From the NCBI GenBank assembly GCA_020072815.1, contig JAIQGE010000020.1, forward strand, positions 20,240 through 84,239: 64,000 bases of DNA, read 5' to 3'. Below are positions 37,634 to 45,344 of the stretch, piece by piece. Position 1 is the first letter of the stretch, and each line of letters starts with the position of its first letter. Both the position numbers and the translations under genes were made by a program. Below the pieces are notes generated by a model. That model had not been told where the DNA came from, ran no database searches, and saw only the letters and a list, made by a program, of their open reading frames with translations. The DNA comes from Terriglobia bacterium (GTDB lineage Bacteria > Acidobacteriota > Terriglobia > Terriglobales > Acidobacteriaceae).

Positions 37634-37817
37634 CGCCTACCACAATGGTGGGAGTGGAACGGCTCTTGTAGGTGCGGACCAGCGCAAACACCGCCTGCTG
37701 GTCAGTGCTGACGTCCTTGTCTTCAAACGGGATCCCTTTCTCCGAAAGGTAGGCCTTTGCCCAGTCACAGGGCGGTCAGCCGGGCTGGCTGAAAACCACG
37801 ACTTTCTTGTCAGTCAT
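37578..37817 (-). CDS. Glutaredoxin-like probable selenoprotein (in-frame TGA as Sec14)
   Basis: A 79-residue glutaredoxin/NrdH-like redox protein if the in-frame TGA at 37776-37778 is read as selenocysteine. The opening is MTDKKVVVFSQPG-U-PPC, so TGA replaces the first cysteine of the CxxC site and Cys17 is the resolving residue. The rest is a normal glutaredoxin: AKAYLSEKGIPFEDKDV, the cis-Pro motif STPTIVV and GFDPDRLDQML. AAGGAG lies nine bases before the ATG. A hairpin with a GGA loop starts 26 bases after the TGA. It sits between an OsmC peroxidase-like gene and EamA. The frame is otherwise uninterrupted to TAA. A TGC-to-TGA mutation or sequencing error is the main alternative. Confidence 0.8.
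37735..37749 (-). promoter_or_regulatory. Candidate bacterial SECIS hairpin
   Basis: On the mRNA, CCUUUC pairs with GAAAGG around the loop GGA. The loop starts 32 bases after the UGA and begins with G; the published bacterial SECIS model asks for a UGA-to-loop distance of about 16-37 bases and a G at the loop start. A GG/CC pair can extend the stem below an internal loop. The hairpin lies inside the coding region, as in other bacterial selenoproteins. Confidence 0.65.
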
Positions 37818-37865
37818 CCTTATTCTCTCCTTGTGGCAATTGGATTCACGGAAAGCGCGAACGCT

Positions 37866-38306
37866 TCACTTTTCCGCGCGGGCAACGGCTTCGTGCAGCC
37901 GGATTTCCGTGGTAATGCGCGCCGTGCTCCTCAGCATGGCCGCGACGGAACAGTACTTCTCTTCCGACAGCCGCACGGCATCCTCCACCGCTTTGCGGGA
38001 AACCTGGCCGGTAACCGTGAAAATCAATTTGATGGAAGTATAAACGGTGGGCGGCGAGGGAGCGCGCTCGGCTTCCGCGCGGACCTCCAGCGCGGTAAAC
38101 GGTTCGCGCTTCTTGCGCAGAATGCTGACCACATCAGTGGCCGTGCAGGAGCACAGCGCGGACAGCACCAGTTCCATGGGGCCGGGGGCGGTGTTGCTCT
38201 GGCGGTCAGAGTCAATGACCACGGCGTGCCCGCTGGAACCGGCGACCACGAAGCGCTCGCCGTCAAGCCACTTGGCTTTGGCTTCTACTACCTTGGCTTC
38301 TACCAA
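37866..38306 (-). CDS. OsmC family protein
   Basis: A 146-residue OsmC/YhfA-type protein. The two positions of redox cysteines in this family are filled: Cys54 (in LCSCTATDVV) and Cys119 (in EKYCSVAAML). SNTAPGPMELVLSAL matches the helix leading to the first cysteine. Family members reduce organic hydroperoxides, usually at the expense of a dithiol. The next gene (48 bases on, same strand) is the probable selenoglutaredoxin, which could supply electrons; this link is inference. Start at the ATG (MVEAKVVEAK) with an AAGGAGAAG upstream. Confidence 0.9.
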   Translation of the reverse strand: MVEAKVVEAKAKWLDGERFVVAGSSGHAVVIDSDRQSNTAPGPMELVLSALCSCTATDVVSILRKKREPFTALEVRAEAERAPSPPTVYTSIKLIFTVTGQVSRKAVEDAVRLSEEKYCSVAAMLRSTARITTEIRLHEAVARAEK

Positions 38307-38479
38307 TTGACGCTTCTCCTTTAAGCCACAAGGATATCAATCGTTTGCCGGTTCGAGTTTAAGTATTTCAGGCCTCCCCCGCGCCTGCGGTTGACAGATG
38401 CAGAGCATCGCCAGTCTTTATGACGACGGCGTCACGAACGGCGCCCGGTCGCCGGGACCGCGAAAAAAGTTTCAAAAAG

Positions 38480-39166
38480 ATGGAAGAAATCGTCCAATCC
38501 GTGCAATGGAAAGCAGGGACCTACAGTGGGGTCCGGAACAGAGCGCAAGCGCCGAGCACAGGCATGGCAGAAACGCCCAGGGACGACCAGGAGTTGCTGC
38601 GGCAGCTCGCCAAAGGAAATGAAGCTGCGTTCCGCGAGATGTACGAGCGGTATCAGGGACGCATCTTCCGCTTCGCTCTGCACATGAGCGGCAACCGCGC
38701 CACGGCGGAAGAAGTCACGCAGGAGGTTTTTACGCTGCTGATCGCCAGCCCGCGGGATTACCGTCCGGACAAAGGCCCGGTGTCAGGATATCTGTTCGGG
38801 ATCGCGCGCAACCTGACGCGGCGCGGCTTCCAGCGGCAGCAGTTCGACGTGCCGCTGGATGATGAAGATTCTCTGGAATCGGACCCAGCGTCGGCCAGCG
38901 ACTTGAACGCGCTGGAAGAATTGACCCAGACGGAACTGCTGGAATGCCTGCGGCAGGCAGTGACGTCACTGCCCGAGCAATATCGCGAAGCAGTGGTGCT
39001 GTGCGACCTGGAAGAGATGAGTTACGCCGATGCCGGTGAGGCCCTGGGCTGTCCGGCGGGCACGGTGGCTTCACGGCTGCATCGGGCGCGGGCCATACTG
39101 AAGAACAAGTTAAGCAAGGCGAACCATAACGGAACAAAGTTGAGCAGCCAGCAATGCGCCAAATAG
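38480..39166 (+). CDS. ECF-type RNA polymerase sigma factor
   Basis: Sigma70 family protein with regions 2 and 4 only. Region 2: EAAFREMYERYQGRIFRFAL, then MSGNRATAEEVTQEVFTLLI. Region 4: LRQAVTSLPEQYREAVVLC, then MSYADAGEALGCPAGTVASR with LHRARAILKNKL. The start is uncertain: 38480 (MEEIVQ) or 38564 (MAETPRDD); neither has a good RBS, and the conserved part begins just after the second. Its 3' end overlaps the next gene by 13 bases, as for sigma factors cotranscribed with their anti-sigma or membrane partners. Confidence 0.88.
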   Translation: MEEIVQSVQWKAGTYSGVRNRAQAPSTGMAETPRDDQELLRQLAKGNEAAFREMYERYQGRIFRFALHMSGNRATAEEVTQEVFTLLIASPRDYRPDKGPVSGYLFGIARNLTRRGFQRQQFDVPLDDEDSLESDPASASDLNALEELTQTELLECLRQAVTSLPEQYREAVVLCDLEEMSYADAGEALGCPAGTVASRLHRARAILKNKLSKANHNGTKLSSQQCAK

Positions 39167-39786
39167 ATCCAACTGAATCCGACGTCCGGCTCAAGGCAGC
39201 TTTGCGAAAGCTGGCAGCCGGCTCGCCAGGCGATGCCTCGGCGGAAACCGGGGCAGCTTTAGCAAGGGCTTTTCGTCACCGACACGCCCGGCGCAGGCAG
39301 GCGAGGATGGCGGCAGTCGTGGGGCTGGCCGCGTGTTTGGCTGTGAGCGCGGGGCTGCTGTTGAAGAAGTCGCCGCCGCCGACAACAGCGTCAACGCCTA
39401 ACGCGACGGCGCCGGCAAAAACGACGCAGGCAGCGGGGGCGCAGACTATGGCCGCGTCGCCAACGATCCGCATAGCAGCGGACAACCCCGCGCCGAGCAG
39501 CAAGACTTCCCTTCCGCCCAAGCGCAGGCCGAAGGCGGCGGCGCAGAGCGCGAGCAATTTGGCCCAGCCAGCCGGTAACTTTTTCGCACTGCCCGCTTAC
39601 AACGACACGGTACGCCTGCAAGACATGAACGTAGTCCGGGTTGAGATGCCAGGCAGCGCGTTGCGGCTGGTGGGAGCGCCGGTGAGCGCCGGAGCAGGAG
39701 AACGCCGCGTGCTGGCGGATTTTGTGGTCGGCCAGGACGGCACCCCTTACGCCGTCCGGCTGATTGCCGTAAGGAATACTCAATAG
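39154..39786 (+). CDS. Single-pass membrane protein, putative partner of the sigma factor
   Basis: A 210-residue protein with a basic cytoplasmic N-terminus of about 50 residues (RAFRHRHARRRQAR), one membrane helix (MAAVVGLAACLAVSAGLLL) and an Ala/Pro/Thr-rich periplasmic part. The position, overlapping the sigma gene by 13 bases, is that of an anti-sigma factor, but the zinc-anti-sigma HxxxCxxC motif is absent, so the role is inference. The periplasmic end (RVLADFVVGQDGTPYAVRLI) is beta-like and resembles a sensing or TonB-C-type module. Confidence 0.7.
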   Translation: MRQIDPTESDVRLKAALRKLAAGSPGDASAETGAALARAFRHRHARRRQARMAAVVGLAACLAVSAGLLLKKSPPPTTASTPNATAPAKTTQAAGAQTMAASPTIRIAADNPAPSSKTSLPPKRRPKAAAQSASNLAQPAGNFFALPAYNDTVRLQDMNVVRVEMPGSALRLVGAPVSAGAGERRVLADFVVGQDGTPYAVRLIAVRNTQ

Positions 39787-39791
39787 CTATC

Positions 39792-39827
39792 GGGTGATCG
39801 CCGTGATCGGGTGATCGACGTGATCGG
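39792..39827. repeat. Dispersed GATCGCCGTGATC repeat, copy 2 (doubled)
   Basis: GGGTGATCGCCGTGATC is immediately repeated as GGGTGATCGACGTGATCGG, just past the stop of the putative anti-sigma gene. Related copies at 2488, 46555 and 47188. Confidence 0.55.
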
Positions 39828-39946
39828 AAACCAGGATTGCATAGGCATTAGACACCGCCGAAGCCGACGCTAACAACAGAACGCGTTGTTACCGGTTCGG
39901 GCACGACAGACGAAAAATCGAGCAATTCTCAAGGAGAGCTTTCAAC

Positions 39947-40894
39947 ATGAACAGATTCTTTCTCGCAGTTGCCATGGCGCTATTGATCGCTGGAACCGCG
40001 GCAGCCCAGGACCGCGTCAAAATCGAACAGCGCCAGAGCGCACCAGCCGACTCCAACCAGACCTTCAACAAGCGGGTTTTTGTGGTAGGAGAGCCTGGCC
40101 CGATGGCCTTAGCGCAAACCTGGGAGCGGCTTCCTGAAGGCAAGATAGCCTTCTTCTCGGCGGATTTTGCCGGCAACGGCGAGCCGGTCAAGGACGCGCC
40201 TTACTCCGCAACCGCGGTGACGGAGAGCACGCAGACGCTGGCGGACGGCAACCGCATCGTGAACAAGAGCTCAGTGTTCGTGGCCCGTGACAGCCAGGGC
40301 CGCACGCGTCGCGAGCAGACGATTGACCACCTGGGTCCGCTGAGCATGGAAGGCTCCAAGGTGGTGTTCATCAGCGATCCTGCGGCGCACACAGACTACA
40401 TCCTCAATCCGGATGAACAGCGGGCGCGCATCGTGAAGCGGGACAACATGAAGGTCTTCACGCTTGATGGCGCTGGCAATGACAAAGCGGAGTCCGGAAT
40501 CAAGGTAAAACTGCGGAGCGCCCTGGAGCAAGGCCTCAAGAAAGAACAGTGGGTGGAAAGCTCCAAGCAAGTGAAGCGTGAACAACTGGGCACGCAAGTG
40601 ATGGACGGAGTGACCGTGGAGGGCACGCGCGAAACCGTGACCATCGCTGCCGGTCAAATTGGCAATGATCGCCCGATTGAGATCGTTTCAGAAAACTGGT
40701 ACTCGCAAGACCTGCACGCGCTGGTGTTGCACAAGCACAGCGACCCGCGTTTCGGCGACACCGTGTTTCATCTTACCGACATCAAGCGGGGTGAACCGGA
40801 TGCCAGCCTGTTCCAGGTGCCAGCCGGCTTCAAATCCACAACCGTCAACGAACCGACTGTGGAACTGCACCGTCGCGAGGCTCCAAAGGAATAG
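39947..40894 (+). CDS. Exported protein of unknown function
   Basis: A 315-residue protein with a signal peptide (NRFFLAVAMALLIAGTAAA) and a soluble mature part. Segments such as RIVNKSSVFVARDSQGRTRR, EQTIDHLGPL, VFISDPAAHTDYILNPDEQR and EGTRETVTIAAGQIGNDRP recur in acidobacterial exported proteins, whose general plan (tag sequence, DPA...Y.L.., then T.G) suggests a LolA/LolB-like or outer-surface beta fold. No enzymatic motif. AAGGAG before the ATG. Behind the sigma/anti-sigma pair and could belong to its regulon. Confidence 0.8.
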   Translation: MNRFFLAVAMALLIAGTAAAQDRVKIEQRQSAPADSNQTFNKRVFVVGEPGPMALAQTWERLPEGKIAFFSADFAGNGEPVKDAPYSATAVTESTQTLADGNRIVNKSSVFVARDSQGRTRREQTIDHLGPLSMEGSKVVFISDPAAHTDYILNPDEQRARIVKRDNMKVFTLDGAGNDKAESGIKVKLRSALEQGLKKEQWVESSKQVKREQLGTQVMDGVTVEGTRETVTIAAGQIGNDRPIEIVSENWYSQDLHALVLHKHSDPRFGDTVFHLTDIKRGEPDASLFQVPAGFKSTTVNEPTVELHRREAPKE

Positions 40895-40919
40895 CCTCTT
40901 GCGTCCTTTGGTTGATGAG

Positions 40920-40951
40920 AGGCCGGGCCTTCTGGTCCGGCCTTGTTGTTT
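40920..40951 (+). terminator. Terminator hairpin between convergent genes
   Basis: AGGCCGG at 40920-40926 pairs with CCGGCCT at 40937-40943, with a 10-base GC-rich loop and the tail TGTTGTTTT on the plus strand. Confidence 0.75.
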
Positions 40952-40990
40952 TCGGAGGACTGCGGTTTCAGGCTGAGTCGGAGGGCGCGC

Positions 40991-42478
40991 TTACCGCCGG
41001 TTGTCCGTCTGCGGTTCGGGATGGATCAGCACTTTGAACAGCTCCGGCGCCACTTGCTTGAAACGGATCTCCAGCGCGGTGGAAACGTCATGCACGCGGG
41101 AGAGCGGCAGGTCGTCGGCCATGGTGCAGTGGCAGGACATGTAGACGCGGTCGCGCACGCGCTTGATTTCCACTTCGTGCATGTCCACGACTTCAGGGAA
41201 TTCTCTTACCACGGGCCGCAGCTTGTTCTCCAGCCGGGCGTCTGATTTGGGCTGGTCACCGGACTCGATGGTGGCCGGCTCGCTCTCAATGTGGGTAAGA
41301 ATGGTGGAGATCTCCGGGATCTCGCCGCGGATCTCGGCTTCCAGCAGGGTCACGACGTCGTGCGCGCTCTTGAGGCTCAGGGACTCGTCAAGTTCCAGAT
41401 GCTGTTCCACATGCAGCCGACCGCCCAGGTCTTGCACGCTGACGTCATGCACGTTGAAGTTGTTGCGCGCAGCCACGGCGCGGATACGGTCAAAGAGGTT
41501 TTCCTTTCCGGTCTCGCGCGGGACAGAGTGAATCACCACGTCGCAATCAGGAAGGAAGCTGTGGACGGCGTCCGAAATTTCTCTGACGGCTTGTCCGGAA
41601 CGCTGGAAGGTCACGTTGCGGGCCAGGCCGACGGTGAGATCGGCAAAGTAGCGATTGCCGCCGCGGCGAATACGCACGCGCTCCACTTCAATCACGCCGT
41701 TGACCTTGAGCGCGGCGTCAATGATCTTGTTGCGGTAGCCGGCAGGCGCGGCGTCGAGCAAAGCGTCAATGGTCCGGCGGGCCAGGCGCCAGCTCACCTG
41801 CACGATTACCCCGGAGACGATCAGGGCGGCAATGGAATCGGCCTGCGCCAGCCAGCCCACGTGCCAGTAGCGTCCCGCCCACACCAGCCCCAGACCCACG
41901 GCGACCACGGCACTGGAAAACATGTCCGTATGGAAATGCAAGGCGTCGGCTTCCAGCGCCTGGCTGTCATATTTGTGGGCGATGTCATGCAGCTTGTGGG
42001 AACGCCAGTTGTCCACAATGATGGACGCTCCCAGGACTACGAAGGCGGTGACGCTGGGCTCAATGTGGGCGGCGTGGTGTCCGTTGAGGCGTTCAATGGC
42101 CTCCCAGATAATCCACAGGCAGGTCACCAGAAGCAGGCCGGTTTCCAGGAAGGCCGAAAAGTTCTCCACTTTGCCGTGGCCGTACTGGTGGTCGGCGTCG
42201 GCGGGCTTGTCAGAGACGCGCACGGAAAGCAGCGTGATGAAAGCAGCCACCAGGTCCAGCCCGGAGTGGGCCGCTTCTGACAGAATTCCCAAGCTGCCCG
42301 TGGTGAAGCCCAACACCACTTTGAGCACGGTGATGCCCAGCGCCGCCAACACGGAGTTCAGGGCCACGGTGCGCTTCTCTTCGCGCATGTGGTCCAGGAC
42401 CAGATTCGGCTCTGGAGCGGTTACCGGCTTTTCTGTTTCTGCAACGGGCACGGCCTCCATTGTCTCAATATCCTTCAT
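40991..42478 (-). CDS. Cation diffusion facilitator transporter with three C-terminal domains
   Basis: Zinc/iron/manganese-type efflux antiporter. Six helices from about residue 40 of the chosen chain, with the two metal sites AHSGLD and ALHFHTD in helices 2 and 5. The C-terminal third contains not one but three ferredoxin-like regulatory domains in tandem (VNGVIEVERVRIRRGG; NFNVHDVSVQDLGGRLHVEQ; FPEVVDMHEVEIKRVRDRVY). Each ends in a histidine-bearing strand (VVIHSVP; ILTHIES; VLIHPEP). Length 495 versus about 300 normally. Start chosen at the internal ATG 42478 (MKDIETME); the frame is open 15 codons further. Confidence 0.9.
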   Translation of the reverse strand: MKDIETMEAVPVAETEKPVTAPEPNLVLDHMREEKRTVALNSVLAALGITVLKVVLGFTTGSLGILSEAAHSGLDLVAAFITLLSVRVSDKPADADHQYGHGKVENFSAFLETGLLLVTCLWIIWEAIERLNGHHAAHIEPSVTAFVVLGASIIVDNWRSHKLHDIAHKYDSQALEADALHFHTDMFSSAVVAVGLGLVWAGRYWHVGWLAQADSIAALIVSGVIVQVSWRLARRTIDALLDAAPAGYRNKIIDAALKVNGVIEVERVRIRRGGNRYFADLTVGLARNVTFQRSGQAVREISDAVHSFLPDCDVVIHSVPRETGKENLFDRIRAVAARNNFNVHDVSVQDLGGRLHVEQHLELDESLSLKSAHDVVTLLEAEIRGEIPEISTILTHIESEPATIESGDQPKSDARLENKLRPVVREFPEVVDMHEVEIKRVRDRVYMSCHCTMADDLPLSRVHDVSTALEIRFKQVAPELFKVLIHPEPQTDNRR

Positions 42479-42551
42479 GACTTGCCACAAAAACCCGTAT
42501 GTTAGGATTAAGTTCTTCCGCACTTCCTATCGCCCAAAAGGGGATGCACCA

Positions 42552-43598
42552 ATGGTTCGAATCCTGTTGATTTGCCTGTTTGCGGCCGCCACGGGCCTGG
42601 TCCAGACCAGTCTTGCCCAAAGCAAAGGCACTGGGGCCAAAGCGGCTTCCAGCCCGGTGAGCCCGCAAAAGCCGGCCGCCCCTGCGCCGAAAGCTCCGGA
42701 AGCCGGCCCGCAAACCGCTCCCGCGCCGAATGAGCCCGTGATAACCATTCATGGGCTTTGCCAGGACGCCTCTGGGCCGAAAGAAGCCTGCACCATGACG
42801 GTCACCAAAGAACAGTTTGACAAGCTGGTGCAAGCGCTGAACCAGAACAATCAGGCCATTGACCCAGCCATGCGGCGCAACCTGGGCCAGGCCTACGTGG
42901 ATTTGCTGGTGCGCGCCGACGCGGGTGAGAAGGCGGGTATCGAAAAGACGGAAACGTATCGCGAAGTAATGCAGTTGATGCGTTTGCGCACGCTGAGCGA
43001 CCTCTATCAACGCTCCCTGGAACAGCAATTTGGCAATCCTCCGCCGGAGGAAGTAGCGGCCTACTACGAGGCCCATCGCGCCGACTACGAGCAACTGAAA
43101 CTCCAGCGCGTTTACATCCCCAAGATTGATCCTTCAGGCAAGCTGACTTCCCTGGAGCAGCAAGCGGCGTTTGCACAAAAGGCCGAGGAGGTGGCCGCGG
43201 AGGCGGAGGCCCGCATCGCCAAAGGCGACGCTCCCGAGCAGGTGCAGAAAGACAGTTACAGCGCGCTGGGAATTTCCTCGGCGCCGCCCAGCACGGGCAT
43301 GGGCGCCTCCCGCCGTGGCGCGCTGCCGGCCGCCGACGAGCAACATCTACTTGCCTTGAAGGATGGTGGCGCATACAAAGCCCAGCAGGCCAACACTTTC
43401 TTGATCTACCGATTGGACGGCCGGCAAACCATACCGCTGGAAAGCGTAAAAGGTGAAATAGCACGCACGATCTTTCGCGGCAAATTGGACGCCAAGATGA
43501 AGGAGATCAATTCTTCCGTCCACGCCGACTTTAATGAAGCATATTTCGGACCGCCATCAACTGGCGTAGCGCCATTGAATCCACCGGTAAAACCGTAA
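42552..43598 (+). CDS. PpiC/SurA-like periplasmic peptidyl-prolyl isomerase
   Basis: A 348-residue exported protein. Signal peptide (RILLICLFAAATGLVQTSLA), Pro/Ala-rich linker to about residue 70, then a SurA-N-like helical part (VTKEQFDKLVQALNQNNQA; RRNLGQAYVDLLVRADAGEK) and a divergent parvulin domain (YYEAHRADYEQLKLQRVYIP to NTFLIYRLDGRQTIPLESVK). Many parvulin active-site positions are not evident, so it may be chiefly a chaperone. The open frame extends far upstream, but the ATG at 42552 starts the signal peptide. Divergent from the cation transporter. Confidence 0.82.
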   Translation: MVRILLICLFAAATGLVQTSLAQSKGTGAKAASSPVSPQKPAAPAPKAPEAGPQTAPAPNEPVITIHGLCQDASGPKEACTMTVTKEQFDKLVQALNQNNQAIDPAMRRNLGQAYVDLLVRADAGEKAGIEKTETYREVMQLMRLRTLSDLYQRSLEQQFGNPPPEEVAAYYEAHRADYEQLKLQRVYIPKIDPSGKLTSLEQQAAFAQKAEEVAAEAEARIAKGDAPEQVQKDSYSALGISSAPPSTGMGASRRGALPAADEQHLLALKDGGAYKAQQANTFLIYRLDGRQTIPLESVKGEIARTIFRGKLDAKMKEINSSVHADFNEAYFGPPSTGVAPLNPPVKP

Positions 43599-43638
43599 CA
43601 CGCGGGCCGCCCATGGTCGGACGCAACGGGTGGCGTTG

Positions 43639-43926
43639 TCAGATAGCGCGCACGTGGTGGATCAGGTCCGGAATCGCGCTGGAAGCATCAAAGCTTTTCT
43701 GCCCAGCCAATACTACGGAGGAAACCCGCGAAAACGAACGGCACGCATCCAGAAAATGCAGCCCGCACAGCGACACGGTCCGCTCGGCGTCAGGCGATTG
43801 CACAACCAGAACACGATAAGCCACGCGCTCGCAGTTTCCGTGCTGGCAATGAGAGCTGGCGTTTTTCGGGGCCGTCCACGGCTTGTGGTAGCTTTTCACT
43901 TCTTCGTCGTCTTGCAACGTGAACAC
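43639..43926 (-). CDS. Small Cys/His protein, possible zinc-ribbon
   Basis: A 95-residue cytoplasmic protein. Cysteines and histidines are arranged as CQHGNC, then LCGLHFLDAC about 25 residues later, a spacing like the C..H..C / C..H knuckles of small zinc-binding proteins (a hydrophobic strand, YRVLVVQSPDAERTVSL, lies between). The start is a GTG at 43926 with AAGGA nine bases upstream. Its 3' neighbour is the PpiC-like gene on the other strand. Not recognised as a family; the coding call rests on the motif and RBS. Confidence 0.55.
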   Translation of the reverse strand: MFTLQDDEEVKSYHKPWTAPKNASSHCQHGNCERVAYRVLVVQSPDAERTVSLCGLHFLDACRSFSRVSSVVLAGQKSFDASSAIPDLIHHVRAI

Positions 43927-44127
43927 GGGGTCGATCCTTTCTTTTGGGGGACAATCCCCACAACTTTCATGCTCCTCATTAAACCCCGCGTCTCAATCCT
44001 GCGCAGTGACCTTAATCACACCTGCATGATGACAAAGCCGATGCGGACCTCCCCAAGGCCTCCCCCCATGCCTGGTATGGCCTTGTGGTACGATGACTTG
44101 CTTCCCTGTCGCACTTATCATCTCTAC

Positions 44128-45210
44128 ATGGCTTCCAAGACGACAGTCCTCATCACCGGCGTCTCAGGCAATCTGGGACTGCGTCTGCTCAAGCAGCTTC
44201 CCGACTTCCAGGTCATCGGCGTTGACGTGCGGGAACCGGAAGCGCCCAACGCTCTGTTCCGCTTTGAGAAAGTTGACTTCGCGGAAGAGCGCTCGTGCGA
44301 CCAGCTTCTGGACCTGATGCGCGCCTACCGTCCGGAAGCCGTGGTGCACCTGGCGTTCGTCGTTGACCCGCTGCGCACCGGCATCACCAATCGCAAACAT
44401 ATGTGGAACGTGAACGTGGCCGGCACCAGCCGCGTCACTGAAGCCATTGCCGAACACAACCGCATGGTCGGCGGGATTGATAAGTTCATCTTTCCCAGCA
44501 GCAGCCTGGTGTACGGCCCCGATCTGGCCAAGCCGGTGACGGAAGACGCGCCGCTCGCCGCCCAGAGCCTGCCTTACGCGCTGCACCAGCAAGAAGCCGA
44601 CCAGACCGTCCAGGCGCGGGCCAAAGGCATGCGCAAATGCAAAACGTACATTCTGCGCCCGGCCGTGTATGCCGGCGCCACGGTGCAGAACTACCAGCTC
44701 GGCGTGCTGCGCGGCGTCCCCGGAGGCAAAGGCCGGCTGGGGGAACGCATGCGCCGGCGCGGCGTCCGCCTGCCGTTGCTGCTGCCTTCGCGCGGCAACT
44801 ACCTGGAGCACAAATTCCAGTTCGTCCACGTGGACGACGTGGCCCGCCTCATCGCGCACATTCTCCATCGCAAAGAAGCTGACCCGCGGCTGACCACGCT
44901 CAACGTGGCCGGGCGCGGCGACCCGCTTTCCCTGCGCCGGTGCATCGAGATCGCCAAGATTGAGGTGAAACGCGTCCCCACCAAAGCGCTCTGCCGCCAG
45001 ACGGTGCGCTTCCTGTGGAACCTGGGCGTGTCCGACATTCCTCCCGAGGCCGTGCCCTACATGCTGGGCTCCAGCGCCATGGACACGGCCAAGATGCGCG
45101 TCTTCCTGGGCGAACATTACCGCCAAGTGATCACATACACTTGCGAAGAAGCCTTGCAGGAAAGCTTTAAGCCGGTGAAGGTGGAGGCGGGGGAGAAGGT
45201 GAAGGTGTAA
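44128..45210 (+). CDS. NAD-dependent epimerase/dehydratase-like protein
   Basis: A 360-residue extended short-chain dehydrogenase/reductase. The Rossmann motif ITGVSGNLGLRLL is at the N-terminus, then DVREPEAPNALFRFEKVDF and the SSSLVYGP strand. The catalytic YxxxK position reads YALHQ, with Gln in place of Lys, so catalytic competence is doubtful. The frame is open further upstream, but the ATG at 44128 (MASKTTVLITG) begins at the normal family start. Isolated in its direction; the substrate is unknown. Confidence 0.88.
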   Translation: MASKTTVLITGVSGNLGLRLLKQLPDFQVIGVDVREPEAPNALFRFEKVDFAEERSCDQLLDLMRAYRPEAVVHLAFVVDPLRTGITNRKHMWNVNVAGTSRVTEAIAEHNRMVGGIDKFIFPSSSLVYGPDLAKPVTEDAPLAAQSLPYALHQQEADQTVQARAKGMRKCKTYILRPAVYAGATVQNYQLGVLRGVPGGKGRLGERMRRRGVRLPLLLPSRGNYLEHKFQFVHVDDVARLIAHILHRKEADPRLTTLNVAGRGDPLSLRRCIEIAKIEVKRVPTKALCRQTVRFLWNLGVSDIPPEAVPYMLGSSAMDTAKMRVFLGEHYRQVITYTCEEALQESFKPVKVEAGEKVKV

Positions 45211-45260
45211 GCTTTCACGATTGTGGAGCGCAGGCGCCCTCGCCTGCGCAGCAAGAACCG

Positions 45261-45285
45261 TGTGGCACAGGCACTCTTGCCTGTG
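45261..45285. repeat. Dispersed GGCACAGGCACT hairpin repeat
   Basis: GGCACAGGCA and TGCCTGTGC are arms of a hairpin around CTCT. The same 24-base unit is at 36320-36343, and related halves are at about 6645 and 6693. A hairpin of GCGCAGGCG and CGCCTGCGC lies just upstream at about 45228. Confidence 0.6.
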
Positions 45286-45344
45286 CTCGATGGTCGGCGT
45301 TTCTTCCTTTGCGACCTCTATCGCAAGAATCCGTCACTCGACAT

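Noticed and set aside
37578..37817. Treating the glutaredoxin-like frame as a plain pseudogene
   Set aside because: The TGA falls precisely on the Sec/Cys position, the remainder of the frame and RBS are intact, and a SECIS-like hairpin follows; a random nonsense mutation would rarely give all of these.
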